Source: Planctomycetaceae bacterium (GTDB lineage Bacteria; Planctomycetota; Planctomycetia; Planctomycetales; Planctomycetaceae). Taken from it: DNA of 64,000 bases. Numbering within the stretch: the first letter of the stretch is position 1; each line of letters opens with the position of its first letter. The notes under the pieces are model-generated. The model was given only the letters and a program-made list of their open reading frames with translations, was not told where the DNA came from and did not search any database. The position numbers and the translations under genes were made by a program. Shown here in pieces: positions 26,652 through 35,948 of this stretch. The stretch spans positions 1 to 64,000 of the forward strand of contig JAKFUG010000026.1 in assembly GCA_021732785.1 (NCBI GenBank), written 5' to 3'.

Positions 26652-27256
26652 GAATTTCGTCCGGTAGGCGCAGCGACGGTGCGGGTCTCAGTTGCGGTGG
26701 GCAAGGGCGCGCAGATCAGCCTTTCCGCAGGGGCGGGGCGCGGAAGGGAAACCGCGTAAAAACCTCACCAGAGCAGACACCGTGCCAGAGCGCCGAAAAA
26801 ACGGGTTCGATGAACATAACCTCTTTTCTTGAAATGAGATGCACAAGATACGGGGCCACCGCATTCACGGACCGCGCTGTTCCCTTTCGTAAACAAAATG
26901 TTTCGAGACTCGGCAGATTGATGATTTCTGTTCGCCGATTCGACAATCTCCGAGTCCCCATTCCCTGTCGCGGGTTGAACTGAATGCCGGGCTTTTCGGT
27001 CGTGGGTCAGTTTGAAGAGTCGGGGCGGGGGCCCCGACCTGGGGATGAGAAAATTAACCTAAAATCATAGGTCGGGGCCCCTGCCCCGACGCCTCGGGAT
27101 TCAAACAGACCCACGACCGGCTTTTCAAAAGAAATCGCACCTTCAAATAGACGTTACGTCTGTTGGCTCTTGGGCGGAGTATGGTATTCTCGATGACAGC
27201 CCGTTGATGAATGGCTGCAGGTGGGTTGACGACGAAGGTCAACAAGGAGTTCTTCG
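26652..27256. other. Spacer with repeat family D
   Basis: No gene is supported between the small membrane gene and 27257. About 26760-26990 is a moderately AT-rich stretch without recognisable signals. The remainder is the palindromic family D element (27001-27115) and the 5' region of the next gene. Confidence 0.6.
27001..27115. repeat. Palindromic repeat family D, copy 1
   Basis: The arm 27001-27040 (GTGGGTCAGTTTGAAGAG, then GGGGCCCCGACCT) faces 27069-27115 (AGGTCGGGGCCCC, then TTCAAACAGACCCACG). A second copy lies at 43963-44051 with the same order and loop words (GGATGAGAAAA). Confidence 0.88.
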
Positions 27257-27970
27257 ATGAATTCGGGGCGAGACTTTTTGATTGCGGCCACGTTGATCAT
27301 GGGCGTCGGGTTGATCCTGCACGCTGCCGATGGGGGCGCTTCTTCCGAACCGGTCATCGCCCGGCTTCAGCCGTTCCAGAATCTCATCGGACCGTGGCGG
27401 GGAATCGGACAACCGAAGCGCGGCTCCAATGCCGGGGCCTGGAAGGAAACGCTCGACACCGCCTGGGACCTGAAGAAAGACCAGACCGGCATCCGCTGGT
27501 CGGCCAAAGACGCCACGCAATGGAAGTCCGCCTGGCTGAGTTCCCCCCGCGAGAATGAATTCGTCCTGAAGGCCACCCTTGCCGATGACACCGTTCGCGA
27601 ATATCACGGCAAACTCGACAAGGACCGCCTCGCACTCGAAACGACACCGGCTGACGGACAGGACGTGCATCGTGCAACGCTGACGCTGCTCAACGAAAAC
27701 CGCTGGACGCTGCTGCTCGAACGCCGCGGCGGTCAGCAATCGTTCTATCAACGCATCGCCGAGATCGGCTATCAGCGCGAAGGAACACGCCTCGCCGTCG
27801 GCGGAACCAGCGGTCCCGAATGCGTCGTCACCGGCGGCTTGGGAACCATCGCCGTCCAGCACGCGAGCAAAACCTACTACGTCTGCTGCACCGGTTGCCG
27901 CGACGCCTTCAACGACGATCCGGAAGGCATCCTGAAAGCGTACGCCGAACGCAAAGCCGCGAAGAAATAA
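27257..27970 (+). CDS. Secreted protein with YHS/TRASH-like metal domain
   Basis: A 237-residue protein with an N-terminal signal peptide (residues 1-24, FLIAATLIMGVGLILHAADG). A beta-rich central domain around LIGPWRGIGQPKRG resembles lipocalin-like folds. The C-terminal module GPECVVTGGLGTI then TYYVCCTGCRDAFNDDP resembles YHS/TRASH metal-binding domains (Cys residues spaced as C-x-n-CC-x-x-C). It may sense or bind a heavy metal in the periplasm. AAGGAG lies eight bases before the ATG. It is convergent with the broken Uma2 gene. Confidence 0.72.
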   Translation: MNSGRDFLIAATLIMGVGLILHAADGGASSEPVIARLQPFQNLIGPWRGIGQPKRGSNAGAWKETLDTAWDLKKDQTGIRWSAKDATQWKSAWLSSPRENEFVLKATLADDTVREYHGKLDKDRLALETTPADGQDVHRATLTLLNENRWTLLLERRGGQQSFYQRIAEIGYQREGTRLAVGGTSGPECVVTGGLGTIAVQHASKTYYVCCTGCRDAFNDDPEGILKAYAERKAAKK

Positions 27971-27977
27971 GCCGCGA

Positions 27978-28612
27978 TCAAATCACTTTCAACTCGCGCA
28001 GCACCTCGATGGGATTCCGCGGCGGGTCAGTCCACAGCCATTCGGGTTTGAGAAACCAGCCGGGGATCACGGTCGAGGCAATGCGTCCCTCCACGATGGG
28101 AAGCGGCCGGTACACGCCATCGGCATCGAGCGCAGCGGCTTCGACAATCTCCGCTTGCGGGTCGACGATCCAATACTCGCGGATGCCGAACGCCTCGTAC
28201 TCCTGAGACTTCACGCGGTAATCGCGACTGGTGCTTTCCGGCGCAACGATTTCCAAATCCAGATCGGGTGGACCGTCGCAGTAGCGATGTTTGATGATGC
28301 TCCGACGTGCAGCGGAGATAAACATCAAATCCGGCAATCGACGACGCGGCGGATCCGGATTCCGCACGGCGAAATTGGGACCGCGAATTTCACCGAATTC
28401 GCGACTGGCGACGTACCCATAAAGAGCAATCAGACACAGTTGGCGAACTCGGCATGTCCGAAGTGTAGTGGGAAGTATTCGACAGACCCATCCACCCACT
28501 CACCGGTCCAAAGCTCGTCGTCCCAGCGATCATACTCCGCTTCGGTCATTGGTATCGGTGATGGAAGAACGAGTTCCTCATCATCGCCGACATCCATCGA
28601 GACCGTGACCAT
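27978..28612 (-). pseudogene. Uma2-family gene with frameshift
   Basis: The N-terminal part is encoded in one frame (28612-28430: MTEAEYDRWDDELW, GEWVDGSVEYFP, HAEFANCV) and the rest in another (GYVASREFGEIRGPNFAVR, RRLPDLMFISAARRS, ESTSRDYRVKSQEYEAFG, IREYWIVDP). The frame switches near 28437-28443. Joined, they give a normal-length Uma2 protein ending KVI. It is either a recent pseudogene or a base-calling error. Because the two parts are undamaged otherwise, the shift is recent. Confidence 0.8.
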
Positions 28613-28621
28613 AGATTTCCT

Positions 28622-30046
28622 TTACCGAACCGCAGCAGCAGCTCGCGGCGTGCCGCGCAACTTCGTCCCCAGATCGGACAACAACTCGTACATCAGATTC
28701 AGCGACTCGCGCACCTGGTTCGCAGTGATTGTTAACGGCGGGCTGACACGGAGCACTTTGCCAGCCAGCGCACCGAGGAGATGAATCCCTTCGCCGTTGC
28801 GGCCGACGTAACACGTCTCCACAATCTTCGCCGCGACATCCGCCGGGGTGTGATCGCCGACCGCGGCACATTCGATCCCGAAGACCACCCCTTCGCCGCG
28901 CACGTGGGCAATCAGCCCGGTTTCTTTCAACCGATCGAGTCCCGCAAAGAACAACGGCGTCAGTTGTGCGATGTGCGGAATCAGGTTCTGGTCCGCATAC
29001 TCATCGAGTGTCGCCACCACGGCGGCGCTGGAGAGCGGATTCGCGCTCCATGTATCTGACGCTTCGCCGAACTTCATGTGGGCCGTGATCGACTTATTAC
29101 ACGCGACGGCCGCGACCGGAACGCCGTTGCCGAGACCTTTGCCGAGAATCACCATGTCCGGTTCAACAGCGTATTTCTCGAACGCGAACAGCTTGCCCGT
29201 GCGTCCGAAGTTGGCCTGCACTTCGTCGAACAGGAACAGGATGTCGTGTTCGCGGCAGAAGCGTTGCAGCAGGTGGTGATACTTCGCCGGGGGATGGAAA
29301 CTGCCGCCGCCGCCGAGGTACGGTTCCGTAATCAAGCACGTCAGCCGTGGACCATACTGATTCCACAGCGCCGTCAGTTCCTGTTCGTAGCGTTCCAGCG
29401 GGATCGCGTCGCCGTTAACGGAATGGTCGCTGATCTCTTCCATCGGGAAGCTGATGAACTTCACGCGCGGATCGCGTTCCATGTCCTTCTCAGACCCCGT
29501 CACCGCATTGGCAAAGCCCTTCTTGCCGTGGAAGCCGTACCGCGTCGCGAGAATCATGTCGCGCGTGCGGTCCCGGGCGAGTGAGGCGTAGATCGCTTTG
29601 TGAACCGCTTCCGATCCCGATGCCGCCCAGACGATTTGATCGAACCGTTTGCCGTACGGCGTCGCTTTCAACGCCGCCAACAGTTTCGACACGGCCTGCG
29701 TTTCAATCTCGGTGATGCCGTTGTAGGCCGTCAGCGTCATCGTTTCCGCATAGTGATCGGCGGCGGTTTCCGGCGCGCCGAACAGCATGTCCGATGACCA
29801 GTTCATGTTCTTCGCGAACCGTTGCAGCCATCGCCGCGGGTTGTGACCGAGGTTTGCCACCAGCACGCCCGAGGTGAAGTCGTACAGTTTGCGGCCTTCC
29901 GGGGTGAAGTGGAACACGCCCGCCGATTTGGCAAAGACCGCCTGCGTAGGAGTGAAGGTGCGGAGCGCCTGCGGTTCGGACTCGGCGACCACCGCCCGGG
30001 CCGCATTGGAACGAACTTCACCGGCAAACTGAATCGGCTGGGCCAT
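28622..30046 (-). CDS. Class III (PLP-dependent) aminotransferase
   Basis: A 474-residue pyridoxal-phosphate aminotransferase of class III (acetylornithine/4-aminobutyrate type). It shows IVWAASGSEAVHKAIYAS, the PLP-contact LFDEVQANFGRTG, and the Schiff-base Lys in MVILGKGLGNGVPVAAV. The substrate cannot be read from sequence. GAGGA lies five to seven bases before the ATG at 30046; an upstream in-frame ATG is less likely. It starts ten bases upstream of the Uma2 remnant stop on the same strand (28612), so the two may be co-transcribed. Confidence 0.9.
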   Translation of the reverse strand: MAQPIQFAGEVRSNAARAVVAESEPQALRTFTPTQAVFAKSAGVFHFTPEGRKLYDFTSGVLVANLGHNPRRWLQRFAKNMNWSSDMLFGAPETAADHYAETMTLTAYNGITEIETQAVSKLLAALKATPYGKRFDQIVWAASGSEAVHKAIYASLARDRTRDMILATRYGFHGKKGFANAVTGSEKDMERDPRVKFISFPMEEISDHSVNGDAIPLERYEQELTALWNQYGPRLTCLITEPYLGGGGSFHPPAKYHHLLQRFCREHDILFLFDEVQANFGRTGKLFAFEKYAVEPDMVILGKGLGNGVPVAAVACNKSITAHMKFGEASDTWSANPLSSAAVVATLDEYADQNLIPHIAQLTPLFFAGLDRLKETGLIAHVRGEGVVFGIECAAVGDHTPADVAAKIVETCYVGRNGEGIHLLGALAGKVLRVSPPLTITANQVRESLNLMYELLSDLGTKLRGTPRAAAAVR

Positions 30047-30058
30047 GAGAATCCTCAA

Positions 30059-30477
30059 TCATCGGCGGGGGACAATGGGCGGCAGGCGAAGAGCGCTGTC
30101 ACATTCTCGCCAATCCGCCGGGCGCTCTCAAGAGACACTTCGTTTCCGAGAATGTTCGCGTCGCTGAATCGACTCGTAATACCGATCCCAACAATGAACG
30201 GCGCGTTGTGTGGAACCCGCTCATCAAGCGGAGCGTGATGGCGACGATGGTGGCCATCACGCTCCGCGTGATGAGCGGCACGTTTCTAAACGCGCGGATG
30301 ATTCCTGGAATGCGTATAAAAGGCGATTGGCAATTGAAAAATAGGAAATGAAAATTGGATACGCGAAGAGTTTCCGCGGGCCTTTTCCGAGCGATTGGCA
30401 ATTCTCAATTCCTAATTGCCAATCGCTGTTTTCTTTGCGGAATGAGTGAAACAATCGCACTGTATGATGAGATAAAA
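30059..30477. other. Repeat-rich spacer
   Basis: No gene is supported. It holds an inverted repeat with 15-base arms at 30228-30242 and 30253-30267 (GCGGAGCGTGATGGC), family H at 30273-30314 and AT-rich words near 30330-30425 (GGCAATTGAAAAATAGG, then GCGATTGGCAATTC facing GAATTGCCAATCGC-like sequence). Confidence 0.65.
30273..30314. repeat. Repeat family H, copy 1
   Basis: GAGCGGCACGTTTCTAAAC followed by GCGCGGATGATTCCTGGAATGC. The second copy at 41360-41401 differs at a few positions only. Confidence 0.85.
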
Positions 30478-30507
30478 GAAGCTCGGGGAAAGAGCTCCCC
30501 GAGCTTC
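30478..30507 (-). terminator. Intrinsic terminator of operon 1
   Basis: A 12-base stem (30478-30489 with 30496-30507; GAAGCTCGGGGA) with a six-base loop is followed on the minus strand by CTTCTTTTATC. It lies 31 bases after the stop codon of the WD40 gene. Confidence 0.85.
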
Positions 30508-30538
30508 AAAAGCTTAACGGATTCACGACACCGATGCA

Positions 30539-32779
30539 CTATTGTGCCGACGCCGTTTGCTGCTGTTGTTGCAACGCGGCTTGCAGGCGTTCCACGCGGG
30601 CTTTCGCCGCGGCGGCAACGTCTGCGGCATTCTTCGCGGCCCCGGCGGCATCGTCGATCTGCTTCTGCTGTTCCGGAGTCACCACCGCGGCAGCGACGGC
30701 CTTGTCAGCTTCGACCTTCTTCGCCGCGGCGAGTTCTTGCGCCGTTTTCAATGCAGCGGCGGTATCCACCACCGCTTTATCGGCGGCGGCTTTATCGGTC
30801 GCGGCTTTCACTTGCGCGGCTTTTGCCGTCGCCAAAGCCACGTTTGCAGCGGCCACGGCGTCACTCCTGGCTGCGACCTGTGTCAGCAGTTCGGCTTTCT
30901 TCTGAGTTGCGGTCACCACCGCCGTCAGCGAATCCGCAGCCGCTTTGACCGCCACAGCAGCGGCTTGCTTGGCGGCGGCGTCTTCCGGCTTGGCTTCCGC
31001 GGCGAGTTGAGCCGGGCCGACAGCGGCTTCGGCAACCGCGGCGGCATCCGTCGCGGCTTTGAGCGCGGCGGTGGCATCGGTGACCACCTTCACGGCCGCA
31101 TCCTTTTCGGCCTGCGACTTGGTCTGTGCCGTCTGAGCGTTCACCGCATTCGTATCGGCGGTCTGCATGGCTTGCGTCTTAACGACCACATCGGCATCCG
31201 CGCCGGCTTTGGCTTTCGTGGCGGGATCCACGGCGGCGGTGGCATCGGCGAAGACTTTCATCGCGGCTTCCGCAGCGGCTTTCCGATCGGCGACACCCTT
31301 CTGCAATGCAGCTAATTGGGCGGCGGTTTGCGCGGCGGCGGCATCGGCCTGGGCAATCGTTGCCCGGGCTTGCTCGATCCGTGACGCCAGCGCGGGCGGA
31401 TTCGTCGACAACTGCCCGAGAGCCGCTCCATCTTTCCCATTGAAGACCGAGACGTTGCCCAGGAGATCGCCCGCAAAGAGCCGTTCGGTTTCTGAACAGT
31501 AAGCGACTTCCGTGGGGATGGCTGGCAGTCCGGGAAAGTTCCGCGGATTGTTGCCCGCGGCGTCCCACATCTTCGGCACGTTATCGCGACCGACCGTCAC
31601 GATGCGGCCATCGCGGACGATTTCGACCGACGTCGACCCGCCGCCGTGAGCACCGATGTTCTTCGCGAGATTGCCGTTCTGCATTTCCCACAACTTCACC
31701 GTGGTGTCTTCGCAGGCGGACGCCAGCAGGTTCCCGTCCGGCGACCAGCAGACATCGGTAATCACATTCGTGTGACCATTCAACACGTAGAACTCACGAC
31801 CGGTGAACGCTTCCCACACGATGAGCCCGTTGCTCCGGTCGGCGGTGGCGAGCAGCACGCCGTCCGGGCTGAATTCGAGCGACGTGATCCAGTCGGTGTG
31901 TTTTTTCTTTTCGTACATCATCTCGCCGGTGGCGACGTTGTAAACGCGGACGATTTTCTTCGGACCGCCGAGGGCGATCATCGTCTGATCGGGGCTGACA
32001 TCGGCGGCAAGGACCACATCGTACTCGTCACCAATTTCCGCAACGCGCTTGCCGGTTTTGACATCGAACAGCACGACCTTGCCCGAATGGGAACCATGAC
32101 CGCCGGCGGCCATCAGCAGTTGGCTGTTGCGGCTGAATTTAAGGACGTGCGGCTGACCTTCGGGGAAGGGCAGAACGCCGACGAGTTCCAGCGACGTTGT
32201 ATCGTACAGCAGGACTTGCTTATGACCCGACACAGCGACCAGCGGAGCCCATGGACTGGTGGCAAGGGCCGTCACGCCGTTGGCCCGCGACGAAACCAGC
32301 AACGGATCAATGCGGAGATTCTCGGGCATCACCGGCGGCCCGGCCGGGCGCTGGTTGGACACTTCGACCTTGGCGACCATCGACGTTTTCTTGGGCTTTG
32401 CGGTGCTGCCGGAGTTTTCGAGGGCACCCCCTTCGATCCACTTCTTGATGAGGGCGAGATTTTCGTCCGGCAGCTTCGGCGCATTCGGCGGCATTTTCGG
32501 TTCAGAAAGATGTGCCACCACGCGGAACAGGATGCTGCCATCGGCGTCACCATCAGTCGCGACGACGGTGCCGGAGGCCCCGCCGCGCATCATCGCTCCG
32601 AAGTTATCAAGGACGAGGTCGCCCTTCTTGTCGTTCGCGTTGTGGCACGACCCGCACTTCTCGCGCAGCAACGGCAAGACGTGTTGCTCGTAAGTGATCT
32701 TTTCCGCGGGCTTGGCCTCTTCGGCGAACGTCATCGCCGAAAACAGCAACAGTCCCACCGTCATTGTCAGACGCATCAT
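30539..32779 (-). CDS. Secreted haem-binding-like and WD40 repeat protein with Ala-rich coiled coil
   Basis: A 746-residue exported protein. It has a signal peptide (residues 1-20) and a planctomycete cytochrome-type domain with CGSCH (about residue 43) and a MPPNAP segment. A beta-propeller of WD40-like repeats follows, including VLNGHTNVITDVCWSPDGNL and HTDWITSLEFSPDGVLL. The last about 270 residues are almost entirely Ala/Lys/Asp/Val with heptad character. It is the last gene of operon 1 after the DUF1549 gene, so it may belong to a surface electron-transfer or degradative complex. The ATG at 32779 has GGAGA about nine bases upstream. Confidence 0.82.
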   Translation of the reverse strand: MMRLTMTVGLLLFSAMTFAEEAKPAEKITYEQHVLPLLREKCGSCHNANDKKGDLVLDNFGAMMRGGASGTVVATDGDADGSILFRVVAHLSEPKMPPNAPKLPDENLALIKKWIEGGALENSGSTAKPKKTSMVAKVEVSNQRPAGPPVMPENLRIDPLLVSSRANGVTALATSPWAPLVAVSGHKQVLLYDTTSLELVGVLPFPEGQPHVLKFSRNSQLLMAAGGHGSHSGKVVLFDVKTGKRVAEIGDEYDVVLAADVSPDQTMIALGGPKKIVRVYNVATGEMMYEKKKHTDWITSLEFSPDGVLLATADRSNGLIVWEAFTGREFYVLNGHTNVITDVCWSPDGNLLASACEDTTVKLWEMQNGNLAKNIGAHGGGSTSVEIVRDGRIVTVGRDNVPKMWDAAGNNPRNFPGLPAIPTEVAYCSETERLFAGDLLGNVSVFNGKDGAALGQLSTNPPALASRIEQARATIAQADAAAAQTAAQLAALQKGVADRKAAAEAAMKVFADATAAVDPATKAKAGADADVVVKTQAMQTADTNAVNAQTAQTKSQAEKDAAVKVVTDATAALKAATDAAAVAEAAVGPAQLAAEAKPEDAAAKQAAAVAVKAAADSLTAVVTATQKKAELLTQVAARSDAVAAANVALATAKAAQVKAATDKAAADKAVVDTAAALKTAQELAAAKKVEADKAVAAAVVTPEQQKQIDDAAGAAKNAADVAAAAKARVERLQAALQQQQQTASAQ

Positions 32780-32861
32780 CGTCAGTTTTCTCCGACCGGA
32801 TTTCGTCACTCGCGCCGCATCTTGTGATGTCTGCAAAGCGCAAGCGCGGTGTTTCTCTGGC

Positions 32862-32892
32862 TCTTGACTCTCGACTCTTCGCTCTCGACTCA
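32862..32892. repeat. GACTCT-type reiterated words
   Basis: GGCTCTTGACTCTCGACTC and related words lie between the DUF1549 and WD40 genes. The same words are found in frame within valS (9937-9972). Confidence 0.75.
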
Positions 32893-35322
32893 TTAGTGAT
32901 TGAATACAAACTCACGGCTGTTGAGCAGGGCCCAGTAAATGTCGTCGAGAGGCTGCTTCAGGTTCTTGCCGTCCGCGGGAATCAGCGGCGTCAGGGCCGC
33001 CATTTCTTCGGCCGATGGTTTCCGGCTGAGGCAGCGAATGTAGATTTTCTCGACGATCTGCGGCGGGGTCAGGCCTTCTTTCAACCACACGGCGACCAGA
33101 TTTCCCTGTTGAATCTTCTGGTTCGTGGCTTCGCCGTTGAGCAGATGCAGCGCCTGCGACAACGTCGGTTCCATCTTCACTTCGCACGAACAGGCCGTTT
33201 CGCGCGTCGCCCGGCCGAACGTGGTGAGGAAGTATGTGCTCGTGGCCCCGTCGGCGATCTGCACGGCCCGCGAACCGATGGGCAATCGCGGGAACTTGTC
33301 CTTCGTAGTCGTCACCTGGCTCAGCACGTCGAGCATCGATTCGGCTTTGATGCGCCGCAGTTGCTGCCGGGCGAAGTTGCGTTCATCGAGTTCATTCGTC
33401 GGGTTGCTCTCCGTCGACCGCTGATACGCTTCCGACTGGCAGATTTCGCGAATCAGTTTCCGCATGTCGTAGTTCGATTCGGTGAACCGTTTGGCGAGTT
33501 CTTTCAGCAACGGTTCGTTCGAGGGCGGGTTGCTGACGCGCACATCGTCGACCGGCTCGATGATGCCGATGCCGAAGAAATGGTGCCAAATCCGGTTCGT
33601 AAAGTTCTGCGCGAAGAACGGATTCTGCGGCGATGCCAGCCAGTCGGCGAGGACTTCGCGACGATCTTTGCCAGCGACTTCGGCTTTCCCGGCACCGAGG
33701 TAGAACGGTTCCATCACGCGGCCGCCCACCGGATGGTTGACGTTTCCGCCGCCGGAGTTGAAGACGATCGTTTCACGGTAATCTTCACCTTGTTTGCGGC
33801 CGATCTGCGAGAAGAACGCGGCGAAGGAGTAGTAATCGTCCTGGGTCCATTTATCGAACGGATGATTGTGGCACTGGGCACATTGCGTCCGCATGCCGAG
33901 GAAGATCTGCGCGACGTTCTCCGACACCTTCAGCGTGTCGCGTTCGATCTGGTAGAAGTTGGTCTGCGGGGTTTTGAACGTGCCGCCGGACGCGCCGAGG
34001 ACATCGCGGACCATCTTGTCGAGCGGGACATTGGCCGCAATCTGTTCGCTGAGCCACGTGTAGTAGAGCGCGATCGACTTGGTGCTCGTCTGGTTGGACG
34101 ACCGCATCATCAGCCATTCGGCCCACTTCGAAACCCACACTTCGGTGAATTCTTTGCGCGTCAACAGTTCGTCGACCAGTTTGTCGCGCTTGTCCGGTTC
34201 GGTGCTCGACATGAACTGCTGGTACTCGGCTTCATCGGGGAGCATGCCCACGAGATCGAGATACACGCGCCGCAAAAACACTTCATCGGAACACCGCGGG
34301 GCGGGGTCCATTCGCAATTGTTTGAGCTTCAGGTTGACGAGTTCATCGATGTAGTTGCGGCTGGGGTTCGCCTTGTCTTCCCATTGCAGTCCCTTCGGCA
34401 GCACGATGAATCGCGAGCCGACGGTGTAGGTGGAAAACCGGGCCATCACGAAGGCTTCGCCGCGTGCCCCGGCAGTGATGACGCCATCGGGGGAGATGGC
34501 CGCCGACGTATCATTGCTCGACAGGAACAACGCCTGCGTGGTGATGTCGCGATCGGTCCCGTCCGAGTACATCGCCCGCACGGTGACCTGCTGCGTGGTC
34601 CCTTCGCCATCAAGCACGCCCGACGACGGGTAGAGTTCAATCCCCGTCACCGTCGCGACCGTGGGCGGATCGAGCGGACAACCGGCGGTGATCCACTCGA
34701 CGAGGGTCTTGTTCAATTCCGAATCGGCTTCGAAGCGCTTGCCGCCCGTATGGGGAACGACGCCGATCGATTTCTCAATCAGCAGACTCGCCATCGGCAC
34801 GGCGAGATCGATGCGACGACCGGGAAGTTCGCGGGTAATCCGCATGTGGTCACCGTCCGGATCGAAACCGAACAGCGACAAGCGGAAGCCGTCTTTCCCG
34901 CGCGCCGCACCGTGGCAACTCCCCGTATTGCAGCCCGACTTCATGAAGACCGGCATCACATCGAGCTTATAGCTGATCTGCCGGACTTCCGTGGCCCGTT
35001 CGACCTTCACCGGCACGACGACCATCTGTCCGCCGAATTCGACTTTCAGTTCGGTTTGCCCATCCGCGACGGGATAAAACGATTGCCCGTCGCGCCGGAG
35101 CAGCGCCGGATTCGCCACGGTAATCGCGGCTTCCTTACCGACATCGCGGGTAATACCGTCGCTATACACCGCCTGGATGGCGAGCAGTTGCCGATCTTGC
35201 GCTGTGGTGAGGTTCACATCGGCGGGGAAGACAATCAGCTTCTGCAAGTCCGCCGCGGAAGCGATGGACAAGCCGCCAAAACACGCCAGCGTGACGAAGG
35301 TTCGAGAGACCGTTCTCAACAT
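32893..35322 (-). CDS. DUF1549/DUF1553 secreted protein, operon 1
   Basis: An 809-residue exported protein of the planctomycete DUF1549-DUF1553 type. A signal peptide (residues 1-23) is followed by an Ig-like N-terminal part and a haem-like segment SGCNTGSCHGAARG. A second Ig-like section follows, then DUF1549 (LVNLKLKQLRMDPAPRCS, LVGMLPDEAEYQQFM), CAQCHNHPFDKW (CxxCH), and DUF1553 (REVLADWLASPQNPFFA, IWHHFFGIGIIEPVDDVR, TLSQALHLLNGE). The start at 35322 has AGGA seven bases before it. It shares an operon with DUF1501 and PPC proteins; the biochemical role of these families is not established. Confidence 0.92.
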   Translation of the reverse strand: MLRTVSRTFVTLACFGGLSIASAADLQKLIVFPADVNLTTAQDRQLLAIQAVYSDGITRDVGKEAAITVANPALLRRDGQSFYPVADGQTELKVEFGGQMVVVPVKVERATEVRQISYKLDVMPVFMKSGCNTGSCHGAARGKDGFRLSLFGFDPDGDHMRITRELPGRRIDLAVPMASLLIEKSIGVVPHTGGKRFEADSELNKTLVEWITAGCPLDPPTVATVTGIELYPSSGVLDGEGTTQQVTVRAMYSDGTDRDITTQALFLSSNDTSAAISPDGVITAGARGEAFVMARFSTYTVGSRFIVLPKGLQWEDKANPSRNYIDELVNLKLKQLRMDPAPRCSDEVFLRRVYLDLVGMLPDEAEYQQFMSSTEPDKRDKLVDELLTRKEFTEVWVSKWAEWLMMRSSNQTSTKSIALYYTWLSEQIAANVPLDKMVRDVLGASGGTFKTPQTNFYQIERDTLKVSENVAQIFLGMRTQCAQCHNHPFDKWTQDDYYSFAAFFSQIGRKQGEDYRETIVFNSGGGNVNHPVGGRVMEPFYLGAGKAEVAGKDRREVLADWLASPQNPFFAQNFTNRIWHHFFGIGIIEPVDDVRVSNPPSNEPLLKELAKRFTESNYDMRKLIREICQSEAYQRSTESNPTNELDERNFARQQLRRIKAESMLDVLSQVTTTKDKFPRLPIGSRAVQIADGATSTYFLTTFGRATRETACSCEVKMEPTLSQALHLLNGEATNQKIQQGNLVAVWLKEGLTPPQIVEKIYIRCLSRKPSAEEMAALTPLIPADGKNLKQPLDDIYWALLNSREFVFNH

Positions 35323-35349
35323 TTTCAATTCCTGCATATTTCGCTGAGG

Positions 35350-35640
35350 CTATTCCGCCAGGCGGGGATGCCAATAGGTCAAGTTGCGCTTATCGTGGGC
35401 AAGGACATGGATCACGTCACCTTCAACACGATAAATCACAAGGTAGGAAAACTTCTGAACTCGACGAAACCGAGAATCCCGATACAAAGCCGGGCCTGCA
35501 TCAGTGATTTCCACGAGGTCTCGAACAACAACATCGACAGCCTTCGCGAATCTCAGCCCCAAGCCCTGTTGCTGTCGTTGGTAATAGCGGATGGCTTCCT
35601 CAAAATCGCTTTGTGCTCCCTCATGGAAGCGGGAGTTCAT
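35350..35640 (-). CDS. ParE/RelE-family toxin
   Basis: A 96-residue toxin of the ParE/RelE superfamily. The N terminus has SDFEEAIRYYQRQQQGLG (helix pair) and the C-terminal strand region YRDSRFRRVQKFSYLVIYRVEG is followed by VIHVLAHDKRNLTYWHPR, a typical family ending. The ATG overlaps the antitoxin stop by four bases. It lies between the PPC and DUF1549 genes of operon 1 with only 27 bases to the next start, so the pair was inserted without breaking the operon. Confidence 0.9.
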   Translation of the reverse strand: MNSRFHEGAQSDFEEAIRYYQRQQQGLGLRFAKAVDVVVRDLVEITDAGPALYRDSRFRRVQKFSYLVIYRVEGDVIHVLAHDKRNLTYWHPRLAE

Positions 35641-35933
35641 AATTCACCATTCTCCAGCCGCTGATAGATACTGCGAAACACCTCTTCAGCAGGAATCAAC
35701 TTTGCCGTCCCATCGTCGATCGATTTCATTCGACGATCAAGTTCGGCCTTCAATTCATCCGTCAAAAACCCTGGTGGTAACTCTGTGAGGGAAAGATCCC
35801 GTCCTTCGTACGAATCGTCCAAACTATCCAGCAACAACGTCGCCAGTTCGCCCCGCATTTCGGAGGGGAGCCGCAGCGCATCCTCGAACAGAGCAGTAAT
35901 CTTGTCTTGGGGAATGGCCGTCGTGGTCGACAT
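35637..35933 (-). CDS. Antitoxin of the ParE/RelE pair
   Basis: A 98-residue antitoxin of the addiction-module type paired with ParE-like toxins. It shows LFEDALRLPSEMRGELATLL, then LLDSLDD and AELDRRMKSIDDG, followed by LIPAEEVF, typical of this family. The start may be either ATG of the pair at 35936/35933 or a TTG at 35948; 35933 was chosen because it gives MSTTTAIPQDK. It begins 15 bases downstream of the PPC protein stop codon and overlaps the toxin by four bases. Confidence 0.85.
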   Translation of the reverse strand: MSTTTAIPQDKITALFEDALRLPSEMRGELATLLLDSLDDSYEGRDLSLTELPPGFLTDELKAELDRRMKSIDDGTAKLIPAEEVFRSIYQRLENGEL

Positions 35934-35948
35934 CATTTTCTCGTTCAA

